Counted from the first letter of the stretch, positions 8,284-17,850 are shown. The stretch: 64,000 nucleotides of DNA from Legionella shakespearei DSM 23087 (GCF_000373765.1 NZ_KB892382.1:62001-126000); one strand, 5' to 3'. The notes: generated from the sequence alone by a model not told the origin. Program-made: numbers and translations.

Positions 8284-9414
8284 TTATTGCTGATAATCTT
8301 TAGCACCAGCAATAATCAGTTTGTAGACGCGTTCGCTGATGATGCCTTGCTCAAATTTCATGCGGGCATCCTGTGTCATTAGCTGGCCTCGTTGTCTTAC
8401 CAGTTTACGGGTGGCGGAGGTGACATCGTTTGGGTCGCTTTCCAAAAGGATGTCCCTGACTTCTTCATCAAAAACCAGATATTCTCTTAAAGCAACACGG
8501 CGTTCATCTACGGTAGGCACCAGTTTTTGCCAGATACATAACCTGATGGTTTCCAGAATATCTATTGTTCTTCCCAAGCGCTCCTCTCCGGAAAAGGAGG
8601 TCACAAGGCGACGCATTGTTTCTGCAACACCTGAGGTATGCAGGGTGGTGTACACTGGATGTCCTGTTAATGCTGCTTCAAGAGCCGCGCTTATAGTTTC
8701 AGCATCACGGCACTCTCCCACCATGATCAAGCGTGGTTTGCGGCGTAAAGCATTCCGAACTCCATCAGCAAAGTTGGGTAAATGGCGTGGAATTTCTGAT
8801 TGGCTGACCACAGATGAAATCGTTTCAATTTCATCATAAACGAATTCGATTGGTGATTCATAGGTTAAAACTTTTCTGTTGGAATCACTGGTTTCTATGA
8901 GTTCACGGATAATTGAAGCCAGTAAGGTCGACTTACCAGAACCCGTAGCTCCTGTGATGAACACAATCCCTTCCTGAGGTGCAATGGCTTCCAGAATATT
9001 ATCCGGGAGATTCATAGTGCTCAGTTTTGGTGGGGTAGTAGGAATGGTTCTCAAGGTCAACTGAATGGCATCATGGCCTTCAACCAGGCATGCAGTACCG
9101 TTTACCCTGTAACGATAGCGAACACCGCGGTTAGGGCGGAATTCATAATGGGTATCTATATCTTTACCTGAAAGCAATTGGGTGGTGGCGTTGGGGCCAT
9201 AAATCGCATTGATTAAATCCCCAAGTTCCGTATTGGACAAGCGGCGATTGGTTATTTTAAGCAATTTGCCGTAAACTTCGGCAAATATAGGCTCGCCAGT
9301 CTGGATAGTGATATCCGATGCATTCAGACTCTCTGCATGCTCCAGCATTCTATCCATAAATACCGGAGTAAAACGAGTCGGTTCATCGGGCATTAAATTA
9401 ATATTATTGGTCAT
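8284..9414 (-). CDS. dotB: DotB, Dot/Icm type IVB secretion ATPase
   Basis: A 376-residue PilT/VirB11-type hexameric ATPase, essentially the length of DotB. Walker A is G-A-T-G-S-G-K-S-T (residues 155-163), the Asp-box region is near residues 180-200, the Walker B equivalent is R-L-I-M-V-G-E-C-R-D, and the His box is T-T-L-H-T-S-G. DotB is cytosolic and docks on the DotO ATPase at the base of the Dot/Icm apparatus to energise effector export. It is the last gene of dotD-dotC-dotB, 10 bp after dotC. It converges on the truncated hipA with only 21 bp between stops. Confidence 0.97.
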   Translation of the reverse strand: MTNNINLMPDEPTRFTPVFMDRMLEHAESLNASDITIQTGEPIFAEVYGKLLKITNRRLSNTELGDLINAIYGPNATTQLLSGKDIDTHYEFRPNRGVRYRYRVNGTACLVEGHDAIQLTLRTIPTTPPKLSTMNLPDNILEAIAPQEGIVFITGATGSGKSTLLASIIRELIETSDSNRKVLTYESPIEFVYDEIETISSVVSQSEIPRHLPNFADGVRNALRRKPRLIMVGECRDAETISAALEAALTGHPVYTTLHTSGVAETMRRLVTSFSGEERLGRTIDILETIRLCIWQKLVPTVDERRVALREYLVFDEEVRDILLESDPNDVTSATRKLVRQRGQLMTQDARMKFEQGIISERVYKLIIAGAKDYQQ

Positions 9415-9424
9415 ACTTTTATCA

Positions 9425-10339
9425 TTAATTGACTGGCGCTATAGTGGGCTGCCAGGATTTGTTCGTTATGATAATTTTAGACTGATTTGCTACTTTTTCC
9501 ATATTTTTGAACTGTTCCAGAGCGTTTTCATCTTTGGCAACAGCTGCTTTCCATTCATTACTATTCACATTAAGAGCAGGCAGGGCTGTAATTCTTAATA
9601 CTCTGTCATCAATATGAATTTCAGATCCATCACCAGTCACGCCTAAGTCGGTGTGAGAGACGAAAGGAGGTGAGACAATATTCATGGCCAGCAATTTTCT
9701 GTAGAGAATCATACCGCCGAAATCTTCTTTTAGACGGGCAATATTTTCTTCAAGTATGGTGTTGGCTTGTTCAATCCCGTTTTTCCAGCCCTTTTCCGTA
9801 TAAATACACCAGATCTGCTTTTCAGCTTTGGTCTTGGGGAGTAAGGTTGAATTAGGCATTTCCGGTTTTAAATAATCCAGCCACAGATATTGGCGCCAAT
9901 TTGGTGGTGTTGTCACAAAATGTGCTTGTTTGGCTACCTTGTAAGTCCGGTCTGAAAGGCGAATACTTTGAGCATCAGCCAGATTTAATGTGTTTCGTCC
10001 TTCAAGAAGAACAGGGGGCAGGATGTTATGTTCCAGCACCAGGGAGTTAAAATCGTAAATAGTGTCCAGATTTCTGGTTTGTTTGGTCAGCCCTTCATCA
10101 ATGATTTTTGCTCTCCAGGCAAGACCTGCCTGGGCTCCTAAACTCAGAGCGGTTTCTTTCAGTGCCATTTCGCGAATTTTACCCATTTTTTTCTTATTCA
10201 GAACTCGAGAGTGCTTACTGACCCCCATGGCCTGAATACCTGCCAGCGAGCCTGTATCGCCGACATAATTTCGGGAAGAAGAACAGGCTATCAGCAAAGC
10301 TGACAGTACAATGGTCACACTAGGAATAAATTTTGGCAT
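9425..10339 (-). CDS. dotC: DotC, outer-membrane lipoprotein of the Dot/Icm core complex
   Basis: 304 residues beginning M-P-K-F-I-P-S-V, with a lipoprotein signal and lipobox L-L-I-A-C near residue 19. DotC and DotD are the two lipoproteins that bring DotH to the outer membrane in the Dot/Icm core complex. I chose the ATG at 10339; the frame is open a further 25 codons upstream, but those codons lie inside dotD and would bury the signal peptide. The chosen start overlaps the end of dotD by 20 bp, implying translational coupling. Length and order match known Legionella dotC. Confidence 0.96.
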   Translation of the reverse strand: MPKFIPSVTIVLSALLIACSSSRNYVGDTGSLAGIQAMGVSKHSRVLNKKKMGKIREMALKETALSLGAQAGLAWRAKIIDEGLTKQTRNLDTIYDFNSLVLEHNILPPVLLEGRNTLNLADAQSIRLSDRTYKVAKQAHFVTTPPNWRQYLWLDYLKPEMPNSTLLPKTKAEKQIWCIYTEKGWKNGIEQANTILEENIARLKEDFGGMILYRKLLAMNIVSPPFVSHTDLGVTGDGSEIHIDDRVLRITALPALNVNSNEWKAAVAKDENALEQFKNMEKVANQSKIIITNKSWQPTIAPVN

Positions 10340-10802
10340 AGCGCAATTCAACAACCTGACTGTTAGGATACACGTGAATATAGGCTTTTTTACCAGCCTG
10401 GTAATCAATATCACGAAGAAGTTCAGCTAAACTTACATCCTTAACGCTTAAACTGATTAAAACAGGTATTGCCGGAGCGGTACCCAGAACACGCAATTTA
10501 AAATGTGCTGATTTGGCAATCCTTGCGGTTAACTCTTCAATAGGGCCTGACCAGTCAACACTGGCGCGAGCTTGCATATTATAGGCATTAGGTATGGTCA
10601 GGGTATTGTCTTTGTTAGGTGGTGTAATCACTTTTTCAATGCGCGCCATTTCGAGCATGGAATCGCTCACTGACACAGCAGCTTCAGCCAATTTGATTGT
10701 GGCGTCATCACTGGGGTTATTCACAGGCGGCTTTCTAAATGTACCCGTGCAGCCGCCAAGCAGGACTGACACAAGAAGCATTAGGACAATCTTGTTACTC
10801 AT
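10320..10802 (-). CDS. dotD: DotD, outer-membrane lipoprotein of the Dot/Icm core complex
   Basis: 160 residues with a short lipoprotein signal peptide and lipobox L-L-G-G-C (Cys about residue 18). The C-terminal part (A-I-P-V-L-I-S-L-S-V-K-D-V-S-L-A-E-L-L-R-D-I) resembles the secretin N0-like fold known for DotD. It works with DotC to place DotH at the outer membrane. It is the first dot gene here; 82 bp separate it from rsmD on the same strand, so it may have its own promoter or be read through from rsmD. Confidence 0.96.
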   Translation of the reverse strand: MSNKIVLMLLVSVLLGGCTGTFRKPPVNNPSDDATIKLAEAAVSVSDSMLEMARIEKVITPPNKDNTLTIPNAYNMQARASVDWSGPIEELTARIAKSAHFKLRVLGTAPAIPVLISLSVKDVSLAELLRDIDYQAGKKAYIHVYPNSQVVELRYAKIYS

Positions 10803-10884
10803 TCAAAGTTCTTTTTATTTTAGGAGTATTAGTTTGATTGAAACAGGAGGAGCACTTATTGTCAAGGGATATAATTATCGTTTT

Positions 10885-11430
10885 CTAGAGTTTTTCAAAG
10901 AGGCCGTAAATTACTTGTCCTGCTTGTTTTAATTTTATTTGCCGCCATTGGTGTTCGTCAGGTGTAATAAGTGTTGGGGACTCAATATAAACAAGCCCGC
11001 CTTGCACCAGGAGCTTGTTTTTCACTATATGATCGAGGCAATCGGGAATGTAATTCTGCGCAAAAGGAGGGTCTAAAAAAATAAGGTCGAATTGTTCCGT
11101 ACTCTGTTGTAAATAATTCAGGGTATCAGCCTTGATCAACGTTAATTTGGGACTGTTAAACTGAGTGATCATCTTTTGCAGATTGGCGTGAGCCTGAGGT
11201 GATTGCTCGATGAACACAACCTGGGATGCCCCGCGTGAAAATGCCTCTAAACCCAGAGCGCCGCTGCCCGCAAAAGCATCCAGACAGCGTGCATCCCTGA
11301 CATCGTTCATCAGCCAGTTAAACAGGGTTTCACGAACCCTGTCCGGAGTGGGCCTTAATCCTTCTACTTCGGGAAACGACAGTTTTTTACCGCGATATTG
11401 ACCGCCTATGATACGAATGATCTGTTTCAA
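10885..11430 (-). CDS. rsmD: 16S rRNA (guanine966-N2)-methyltransferase RsmD
   Basis: 181 residues, slightly shorter than E. coli RsmD. Family signatures in order are I-I-G-G-Q-Y-R-G-K-K-L (residues 7-17), L-R-P-T-P-D-R-V-R-E-T-L-F-N-W-L, the SAM-binding L-D-A-F-A-G-S-G-A-L-G-L-E-A and the catalytic D-P-P-F. It methylates G966 of 16S rRNA in the 30S subunit. The ATG overlaps the stop of the upstream M16 peptidase gene by 4 bp, so the three genes are one transcription unit. Confidence 0.96.
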   Translation of the reverse strand: MKQIIRIIGGQYRGKKLSFPEVEGLRPTPDRVRETLFNWLMNDVRDARCLDAFAGSGALGLEAFSRGASQVVFIEQSPQAHANLQKMITQFNSPKLTLIKADTLNYLQQSTEQFDLIFLDPPFAQNYIPDCLDHIVKNKLLVQGGLVYIESPTLITPDEHQWRQIKLKQAGQVIYGLFEKL

Positions 11431-12731
11431 GATTGTCCTACCGTCACCAGTAATAATTTTTCAGGATTAACCTGCTCCTTGAACGCCTGTTTTATTTGCT
11501 GGTCGGTTACTGCATTAATCCTTGCGACATAAGTGTCCAGATAATTGTCAGGAAGATGATAAAAAGCCATCCGCATTAACAGCGCCGCAATAGTACGGTT
11601 ACTGGATAATGACAAAGGAAAACTGCCGGTGAGGTATTGTTTGGCAGAATTTAATTCTTCTTTATCAGGACCTTTAGCAATAAAGCCATTAAGAGTATTT
11701 TGAGTCACATCAAGGGCATTGCCTGCCTGATCGTTTCGGGTAGACAAGCTGATGATGAATGGCCCTTCACCTGGCATAGGGACAAACTGGCTGTCCACTC
11801 CGTAAGTTAAACCGCGCTTTTCCCTGACCTCTGTAGAGAGGCGTGAAACCAGAGAGCCTCCTCCCAGAATGTAGTTACCTACCATCAAAGGAAAATAATT
11901 GGGATTATGATGATCTATACCTATTTGTCCCAGTCGCACTACGGTTTGGGATGAAGGAAATGGAATGTTTACTTTTTCTGCAGCTCCTAATGGTGAGGCT
12001 TTAGGAATGGTATGAGCAGTTTTGCCCTGAGCCAGATCATGGGTTAATTGCTCCGCCAGTTGATGCGCAGTCTTGCTGTCAATCGCTCCTACCATAACCA
12101 GTACAGCATTATTTGCAACATAGTATTGTTTATAAAAATCAGTAATCTGCTTTTTATTGATTTGGCTAACTGTGTCTTTTGTACCGTTAACAGGATGGGC
12201 GTAAGGATGGTCATGATACAAGGTGGTAAAGAAATTAAGGCTGGCAACATCATCCGGAGATTCATCCACTTGTTCAATAGCCATGAGTTGCTGCTTTTTT
12301 TCCCGGGCAAAAGAACTGTCTGGAAAATCAGGATGGCTTAGGATCTGTGCAAAAGTGTTTGTTGATTGTTCAAGTGCTGCTTTATCGGTTAAAGTCCTTA
12401 AATTAAATACCGTCATATCCCGACTTGTTTCTGCATCAAACTGGGCACCGGTATTGGCTAGGGATTCCGCAATTGCTGTTGCATCTTTACCCGCATTTCC
12501 CTGATTCATCAGATGAGTGGTCAAGGCACTTAAACCAAAGTGTTTCCCATCATAGGCAGAACCCGCAGCGAAGGCTACCGTAATATCCAGCATGGGCACT
12601 TCCATGGCTTGGTAGAACACAACCTGAGTTCCCTTTTGAGTGAGCCATTTTTCTGTTTTAAATGAATTAGATAATGCATTTTGAGAAAAACTGATAACCA
12701 GGGCAGTGGTCAATACATTTAATATTCTCAT
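11427..12731 (-). CDS. M16 zinc-peptidase-like partner subunit, catalytic motif lost
   Basis: 434 residues with a signal peptide (ends near S-Q-N-A-L-S) and the M16 fold, but the HxxEH zinc motif is replaced by T-H-L-M-N-Q (residues 72-77). It keeps the C-terminal R-E-K-R-G-L-T-Y-G-V segment that supplies the substrate-positioning Arg/Tyr pair. Two-gene M16 pairs with one active and one inactive chain work as heterodimers, and the neighbour at 12728-14053 carries the intact motif. It overlaps that gene by 4 bp. It is probably periplasmic; substrates are unknown. Confidence 0.93.
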   Translation of the reverse strand: MRILNVLTTALVISFSQNALSNSFKTEKWLTQKGTQVVFYQAMEVPMLDITVAFAAGSAYDGKHFGLSALTTHLMNQGNAGKDATAIAESLANTGAQFDAETSRDMTVFNLRTLTDKAALEQSTNTFAQILSHPDFPDSSFAREKKQQLMAIEQVDESPDDVASLNFFTTLYHDHPYAHPVNGTKDTVSQINKKQITDFYKQYYVANNAVLVMVGAIDSKTAHQLAEQLTHDLAQGKTAHTIPKASPLGAAEKVNIPFPSSQTVVRLGQIGIDHHNPNYFPLMVGNYILGGGSLVSRLSTEVREKRGLTYGVDSQFVPMPGEGPFIISLSTRNDQAGNALDVTQNTLNGFIAKGPDKEELNSAKQYLTGSFPLSLSSNRTIAALLMRMAFYHLPDNYLDTYVARINAVTDQQIKQAFKEQVNPEKLLLVTVGQS

Positions 12732-14053
12732 GATTTTTCCTCATCTTGTTGGACGGGTTTTAATTCCGCTTCAGTCCGATTTTTATCCTGAAAATAGCGT
12801 TGTGCTGTTTGTTGAATTTGTTCAGGAGTGATGCTGTTAATGGCTTGAGGGTAATTATCAATATTTTTCCAGCCAATCCCTACTGTTTCCAAAAGCCCTA
12901 ATTCCATTGCCTGGCCAAAAATAGAATCTTTTTCAAAGGTTTTTTGAGCGATGATCTGATTTTTAACGCGTTGCAATTCTTGTGCCTCTACAGGTTTGGC
13001 TTTTAAAGCATCCAGTTCGGCAAGCAAACTTTTTTGCAGAGCGGGCATTGATACGTTCTTGCTTGGCGCTCCGTAGACAATAAATTGAGTTTGATACCGG
13101 GCATAAAGGTTATAATGAACATCGGCACCTGTAGCTACGTGACTGCCTCTGATCAGGTTTTTGGCAAAACGCGAACTTTCACCGGCATCAAGGATTCCTG
13201 CGATCAGTTCCAGTGCATAAGGTTCCCAGGCATTTTTAGCTGTTTTCACACCAGGAACAGTATAACCTATCATCAGCATGGGTAATTTCGCCGGCGCTTC
13301 GACCACTATTGATTTTTTACCTAAAGCAGGCGGTTCCTGTTGTGGTTTACGAGAGACAACAGCTTTGCCTGGTATGGCACCGAAATACTGCTCTGCCAAT
13401 GCGTGTACCTTCTCGGGATTCACATCACCAACCACTACCAGTGTCGCATTATTCGGAGCATAATAGCTTTGGTACCATGTTTTGAGATCCTCGACTTTCA
13501 TTTGCTGCAAATCATTCATCCAGCCAATGACCGGGTGATTGTAGGGTGCTGTTAAATGAGCTGTCGCGAGAAAGCGTTCAAAAGCAAGGGCTTGCGGATT
13601 GTCATCAGTGCGCAGGCGGCGTTCCTCTTGAATCACTTTGATTTCTTTTGCGAATTCATCGGCATCAAGGAGCAAATTGTTCATCCGATCTGCTTCCAGT
13701 TCAAAACTGGTAGCAAGACGTGACGCATCGATTTTTTCGAAATAAGCGGTGTAATCATTATTGGTAAACGCATTTTCCTGGCCACCCTGGGCGGCAATGG
13801 TTTTGGAAAAAACACCTAAGGGAAATTTTTTGGTTCCCTTAAACATCATATGCTCTATAGCATGGGAAACGCCAGTTATGCCCACGGGTTCGTCTGCAGA
13901 GCCGATGTTATACCAAATCATGGATACGGCTATGGGAGCCCGGTGATCTTCTTTAACCAATACTTTTAATCCATTATTCAAGGTATACTCTTGAACTTGG
14001 CTAAAGGTCTGGCAAGATAGTAACATAAATAAAATAACGAGTGTTTTGCGCAT
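12728..14053 (-). CDS. M16 zinc peptidase, active subunit
   Basis: 441 residues: signal peptide (residues 1-18), then an M16 (pitrilysin/MPP-like) catalytic domain with the inverted zinc motif H-A-I-E-H (residues 64-68) and a distal Glu in V-I-Q-E-E-R-R-L. It forms the active half of a heterodimer with the overlapping inactive paralogue. The gene starts the minus-strand operon M16-M16-rsmD-dotDCB and is divergent from ftsY, with about 110 bp of shared upstream region. Confidence 0.95.
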   Translation of the reverse strand: MRKTLVILFMLLSCQTFSQVQEYTLNNGLKVLVKEDHRAPIAVSMIWYNIGSADEPVGITGVSHAIEHMMFKGTKKFPLGVFSKTIAAQGGQENAFTNNDYTAYFEKIDASRLATSFELEADRMNNLLLDADEFAKEIKVIQEERRLRTDDNPQALAFERFLATAHLTAPYNHPVIGWMNDLQQMKVEDLKTWYQSYYAPNNATLVVVGDVNPEKVHALAEQYFGAIPGKAVVSRKPQQEPPALGKKSIVVEAPAKLPMLMIGYTVPGVKTAKNAWEPYALELIAGILDAGESSRFAKNLIRGSHVATGADVHYNLYARYQTQFIVYGAPSKNVSMPALQKSLLAELDALKAKPVEAQELQRVKNQIIAQKTFEKDSIFGQAMELGLLETVGIGWKNIDNYPQAINSITPEQIQQTAQRYFQDKNRTEAELKPVQQDEEKS

Positions 14054-14166
14054 AAATAAACCTCTTGGCTACAGCCTGTTGCTACTTTCGCGAGTTGAAA
14101 CGCTAAAAGTCGACAGATACTAAAAAGCTGATAGAATTTCATATTTCTCAGGAATTGTACACTAAA

Positions 14167-15225
14167 ATGATTAAATGGTTTAAACGAAATCAAGATTTAG
14201 GACCTCCCGCAGCAGAAGAAAATCAAAATAATCTGCCAGAGAGTCAGGAAATGATACCAGAGGTTATCGAGCCTGTTGTTGAGCAGGAGCCTACTAAAGA
14301 AGGTATTTTTGCCCGCTTTAAACGGGGCTTGAGCAAAACCCGCCACCAGCTGGGTGATGGCATTGGGCGTTTGCTTTTGGGTAAAAAGGAAATCAGCCAG
14401 GATTTGCTGGATGAACTGGAAACTTTATTGATCAGTGCTGATTTAGGGATAGAGACAACTCAGGCTGTTTTAAAACAATTAACCGATGAATTAGAAAGAA
14501 AACAATTATCTGATGGCAATACGGTTTATGAGGCATTGAAGTTACAGCTACAGAAGATTCTCGGCGAAGAAATACCATTAACTGCAGAAACCACAGACAA
14601 ATCACCTTTTGTTATTTTAATGGTAGGGGTGAATGGTGCCGGAAAAACAACAACAATTGGAAAACTGGCGAAACAATTTCAGCGCCAAGGTAAGAAAGTA
14701 ATGCTGGCTGCTGGAGATACGTTCAGGGCAGCAGCTGTGGAACAATTACATGTCTGGGGCGAGCGTAACGACATTCCAGTGATAGCCCAGCACACTGGTG
14801 CAGACAGTGCTTCAGTGATTTTTGATGCGCTGCAAGCCGCCAAAGCACGAAAAATTGATGTCTTGATTGCGGACACTGCGGGTCGTTTACATACCCAAAA
14901 CAATCTGATGGAAGAATTGAAAAAAGTGAAAAGGGTGTTGCAGAAAATTGATCCTGCTGCCCCCCATGAAACCATGTTGGTATTAGACGCCAGCATAGGA
15001 CAAAATGCCCTGAATCAGGCGCGTCAGTTTAATGAAGCAGTGCAGTTGACAGGCATTACCATGACCAAACTTGATGGAACTGCCAAAGGCGGGATATTAT
15101 TTGCTATAGCTAATGATTTGGGGATACCATTTCGTTATCTGGGTGTTGGTGAGGGCATAGAAGATTTACGGCCCTTTGATGCAGCGCAATTTGTCGGTGC
15201 AATATTCAATGATGATCACATTTGA
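14167..15225 (+). CDS. ftsY: Signal recognition particle receptor FtsY
   Basis: 352 residues from the ATG at 14167. An acidic, Gln/Glu-rich A domain (residues 10-45) precedes the NG GTPase domain: G1 G-V-N-G-A-G-K-T-T-T-I-G-K-L-A, then D-T-F-R-A-A-A-V-E-Q-L, D-T-A-G-R and T-K-L-D-G-T-A-K-G-G. FtsY docks SRP-ribosome complexes at the inner membrane for co-translational insertion. A TTG at 14155 is in frame but has no room for a ribosome site, so I use the ATG. The end overlaps ftsE, as in the usual ftsYEX operon. Confidence 0.96.
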   Translation: MIKWFKRNQDLGPPAAEENQNNLPESQEMIPEVIEPVVEQEPTKEGIFARFKRGLSKTRHQLGDGIGRLLLGKKEISQDLLDELETLLISADLGIETTQAVLKQLTDELERKQLSDGNTVYEALKLQLQKILGEEIPLTAETTDKSPFVILMVGVNGAGKTTTIGKLAKQFQRQGKKVMLAAGDTFRAAAVEQLHVWGERNDIPVIAQHTGADSASVIFDALQAAKARKIDVLIADTAGRLHTQNNLMEELKKVKRVLQKIDPAAPHETMLVLDASIGQNALNQARQFNEAVQLTGITMTKLDGTAKGGILFAIANDLGIPFRYLGVGEGIEDLRPFDAAQFVGAIFNDDHI

Positions 15226-15862
15226 CCAAGTCAGTAAACGTTATCCTGGCGGCTTTGAGGCTTTAAGCCAGGTAAATTTTTCTATGGAAAAGGGCGAAAT
15301 GGCCTTTCTTACCGGCCATTCTGGCGCTGGAAAAAGTACTTTCCTTAAATTGATTGCGCTTTTGGAATGGCCTACTTCAGGTCAGTTGATGGTTAATGGC
15401 TTAAGGCTTAATCAACTTAAAAAGCGTGATGTTGCTGCCCACAGAAGCCAATTAGGTATTACCTTCCAATCACCCCATTTGCTCAATGACCGAACTGTTT
15501 TTGACAATGTTGCCTTGCCTTTACAAATACAGGGCATGCCTTATCCCATGATTGCCAAAAGGGTGCATGCTGCTTTGGATATGGTGAGTTTATTAAGTAA
15601 AGAAAAAATGTTACCCCAGCATTTGTCTGGCGGTGAACAACAAAGGGTAGGTCTTGCCCGTGCTGTCGTTCATAAGCCCGCATTACTATTAGCAGACGAG
15701 CCAACAGGAAATCTTGATCCCAAATTGTCTTCAGAAATCATGGCTATTTTTGAGCAATTTAATCAGGTAGGGGTAAGCATTTTGATTGCAACTCACGATT
15801 TGGCTTTGATCGCGCGTATGAAACATCGCATTGTCATGCTTAAAGGAGGACGGCTGTGTTGA
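15212..15862 (+). CDS. ftsE: Cell-division ABC ATPase FtsE
   Basis: 216 residues of a compact ABC ATPase: Walker A G-H-S-G-A-G-K-S-T, signature L-S-G-G-E-Q-Q-R, Walker B A-L-L-L-A-D-E-P-T-G-N-L-D, His switch A-T-H-D. FtsEX regulates septal peptidoglycan hydrolases through extracytoplasmic partners. I start at M-I-T-F-D-Q-V (ATG 15212, another ATG directly before it), overlapping the ftsY end by 14 bp. Confidence 0.95.
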   Translation: MITFDQVSKRYPGGFEALSQVNFSMEKGEMAFLTGHSGAGKSTFLKLIALLEWPTSGQLMVNGLRLNQLKKRDVAAHRSQLGITFQSPHLLNDRTVFDNVALPLQIQGMPYPMIAKRVHAALDMVSLLSKEKMLPQHLSGGEQQRVGLARAVVHKPALLLADEPTGNLDPKLSSEIMAIFEQFNQVGVSILIATHDLALIARMKHRIVMLKGGRLC

Positions 15863-16785
15863 AAAAGGCGCAATCACTTTTGGTATATCACGTACAGGCT
15901 GCGGGGCATAGCCTGAATTTAATGTGCCGAAAACCTTTGGCTACCATGATGACTGTGATTGTCATTGCCATAGCTCTGGCTTTACCAGCCCTTTTTTGGG
16001 TGTTTACGGATAATTTAAGTCATTTAACCATTGGCTGGCAGCGCGGTGGTCATATTTCCCTTTATTTAAAACCGTCTCTTCCTGAAGCAGAACAAGTTCA
16101 ACTACTGAAAAAAGTACAGGAAACAGAAGGCGTTGGTCAGGCTTCTTTAAAATCGGCTGCAGAGGGGTTGACTGAATTAACTCAACAGGAAGGCATGCAC
16201 GATATCATGCAGTATCTTCCCGAAAATCCATTACCTGCTGTTATTGAAGTCGTTCCCGCTTTGGTGATTGATTCTCCAGCAAAACTGGACTTGCTCTCAA
16301 GGCAATTACAGGCTCTTCCCGAAGTAGAACAAGTCAAGCTGGATATGGAGTGGATTGGACGCTTGCATGCTATCTTAGGGTTTGCTGCTAATTTGGCTAA
16401 TGCACTGATGGCTTTATTAGCATTAGCCGTTATTTTGATTATTGGTAATACCTTACGTCTGTCTATCCATAACCGCCAGGAAGAAATTCAGATTTTAAAG
16501 CTTATTGGCGCTACTGATCCCTTTATTCTCAGACCTTTCCTGTATTCTGGTGTCTGGTATGGGATGGCGGGTGCTGTAGTTGCGGTGTTTTTGGTTAATA
16601 TCTTTATTTTAAGCCTGGGTGTGGTGGTCAATCAATTGGCTGTTGCCTATCAAATGCACTATCCGCTTTCCGGGTTGTCAATAAGGCAGATCTTGCTACT
16701 TGTGCTATTTGCTATTATACTGGGATGGATCGGGGCACGCCTTTCGGTAAAACGCCAATTAGCTTTCATAGAACCTTATAATTGA
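15856..16785 (+). CDS. ftsX: Cell-division permease-like protein FtsX
   Basis: 309 residues with four transmembrane segments: one near residues 28-48, then an extracytoplasmic domain, then three between about 170 and 300. The cytoplasmic linker R-Q-E-E-I-Q-I-L-K-L-I-G-A-T is the classical FtsX signature. It starts at GTG 15856 with AAAGGAGG at 15842-15849, inside the end of ftsE (7-bp overlap). FtsX carries the signal from FtsE ATP hydrolysis to amidase activators. It is shorter than E. coli FtsX at the N-terminus. Confidence 0.95.
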   Translation: MLKKAQSLLVYHVQAAGHSLNLMCRKPLATMMTVIVIAIALALPALFWVFTDNLSHLTIGWQRGGHISLYLKPSLPEAEQVQLLKKVQETEGVGQASLKSAAEGLTELTQQEGMHDIMQYLPENPLPAVIEVVPALVIDSPAKLDLLSRQLQALPEVEQVKLDMEWIGRLHAILGFAANLANALMALLALAVILIIGNTLRLSIHNRQEEIQILKLIGATDPFILRPFLYSGVWYGMAGAVVAVFLVNIFILSLGVVVNQLAVAYQMHYPLSGLSIRQILLLVLFAIILGWIGARLSVKRQLAFIEPYN

Positions 16786-16878
16786 TGTATAATGTAGGGT
16801 ATTAATGATTTAAAGTAACTGATCATTTTTCCCATTACCGACCGCGCCTAAGCACGCGGGATTTTGGATGTCCAATAG

Positions 16879-16904
16879 TTCCGCTCCCTGACGGTCGCGG
16901 CTCG
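16879..16904. repeat. Partial family C repeat in the rpoH leader
   Basis: TTCCGCTCCCTGACGGTCGC plus CGGCTCG matches the left arm of the family C repeat found at 25232, 39925, 45707 and 52481. Flanking GC-rich bases (CGCGGG at about 16856, CCCGCGG at 16911) can pair around it. It lies only 66 bp before the rpoH start. Confidence 0.6.
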
Positions 16905-16969
16905 CTTAGAGCCCGCGGAGAGACAGACAGTTACCATTTACTTACGTTCTGATGACTGGAGGAAGTAGT

Positions 16970-17824
16970 ATGAGTCAACAGTTACAACTTGCCGCAATGA
17001 ATTTACCTGTGGGTAGTCTGGATTCTTATATCCATAGGGTAAATCAAATTCCGATGCTTACTCTTGAAGAAGAAATTGCCTGCGCGGAAAATTTCCATGA
17101 AAAGGGAGACATTGAGGCTGCACGGCGTTTGGTTCTTGCCCATTTACGTTATGTTGTGCGTGTCGCTCGTGGCTATTTAGGTTATGGTTTGCCGCTGAAT
17201 GATTTAATTCAGGAAGGCAACGTGGGTTTGATGAAAGCGGTAAAACGTTTTGACCCTAAAATGGGTGTGCGTCTGGTGTCTTTTGCTGTTCACTGGATTA
17301 AAGCCGAAATTCATGAATTTGTATTACGCAACTGGCGTATTGTTAAAGTCGCAACCACTAAAGCGCAGCGTAAATTATTTTTTAATCTGCGTCAGATGAA
17401 AAATCGCCTGGGTTGGTTTAGCAACGAAGAGGTGGATGCGGTAGCAAAAGATTTAGGCGTGAGCCGTGAAGAAGTACTCGTTATGGAGCAACGTTTAAAT
17501 GTCATGGATTCCCCCTATGATGCTCCGGATGCGGATGATAATGATGATGCTTATAAAGCACCTGAGCGTTATTTATTTAATATCAATGATGATCCGGCTA
17601 TTATGCTGGAGAAAGAAGATACTGGCGATCAAGGCAGGGAAAAGCTCTTTGCTGCTTTAGAGCAATTGGATGAACGCAGTCAGGATATTCTGCAGCAACG
17701 CTGGTTGGCTGAAAAAAAATTGACCTTACATGATTTGGCCGAGAAATACGGCGTATCTGCTGAACGAGTCCGACAGCTTGAAAAAAATGCCATGAAAAAA
17801 TTACGTCAATTTATAGAAGGGTAA
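16970..17824 (+). CDS. rpoH: Heat-shock sigma factor RpoH (sigma-32)
   Basis: 284 residues, the same length as E. coli RpoH. Region 2 ([19 protein letters not shown]), the diagnostic RpoH box Q-R-K-L-F-F-N-L-R (near residue 135) and region 4 HTH ([19 protein letters not shown]) are all present. The ATG at 16970 is preceded by TGGAGGA at 16957-16963; an upstream ATG at 16952 would lie before that site. A candidate -10 TATAAT is at 16788-16793, giving a leader of about 170 nt that contains GC-rich self-complementary sequence. RpoH follows ftsX as in many gammaproteobacteria. Confidence 0.97.
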   Translation: MSQQLQLAAMNLPVGSLDSYIHRVNQIPMLTLEEEIACAENFHEKGDIEAARRLVLAHLRYVVRVARGYLGYGLPLNDLIQEGNVGLMKAVKRFDPKMGVRLVSFAVHWIKAEIHEFVLRNWRIVKVATTKAQRKLFFNLRQMKNRLGWFSNEEVDAVAKDLGVSREEVLVMEQRLNVMDSPYDAPDADDNDDAYKAPERYLFNINDDPAIMLEKEDTGDQGREKLFAALEQLDERSQDILQQRWLAEKKLTLHDLAEKYGVSAERVRQLEKNAMKKLRQFIEG

Positions 17825-17850
17825 CTTCCTGACTCCACGTTGTCCGATTC

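Noticed and set aside
10340-10414. Longer dotC start at 10414
   Set aside because: The extra 25 residues would put the lipoprotein signal inside the protein and lie wholly within dotD.
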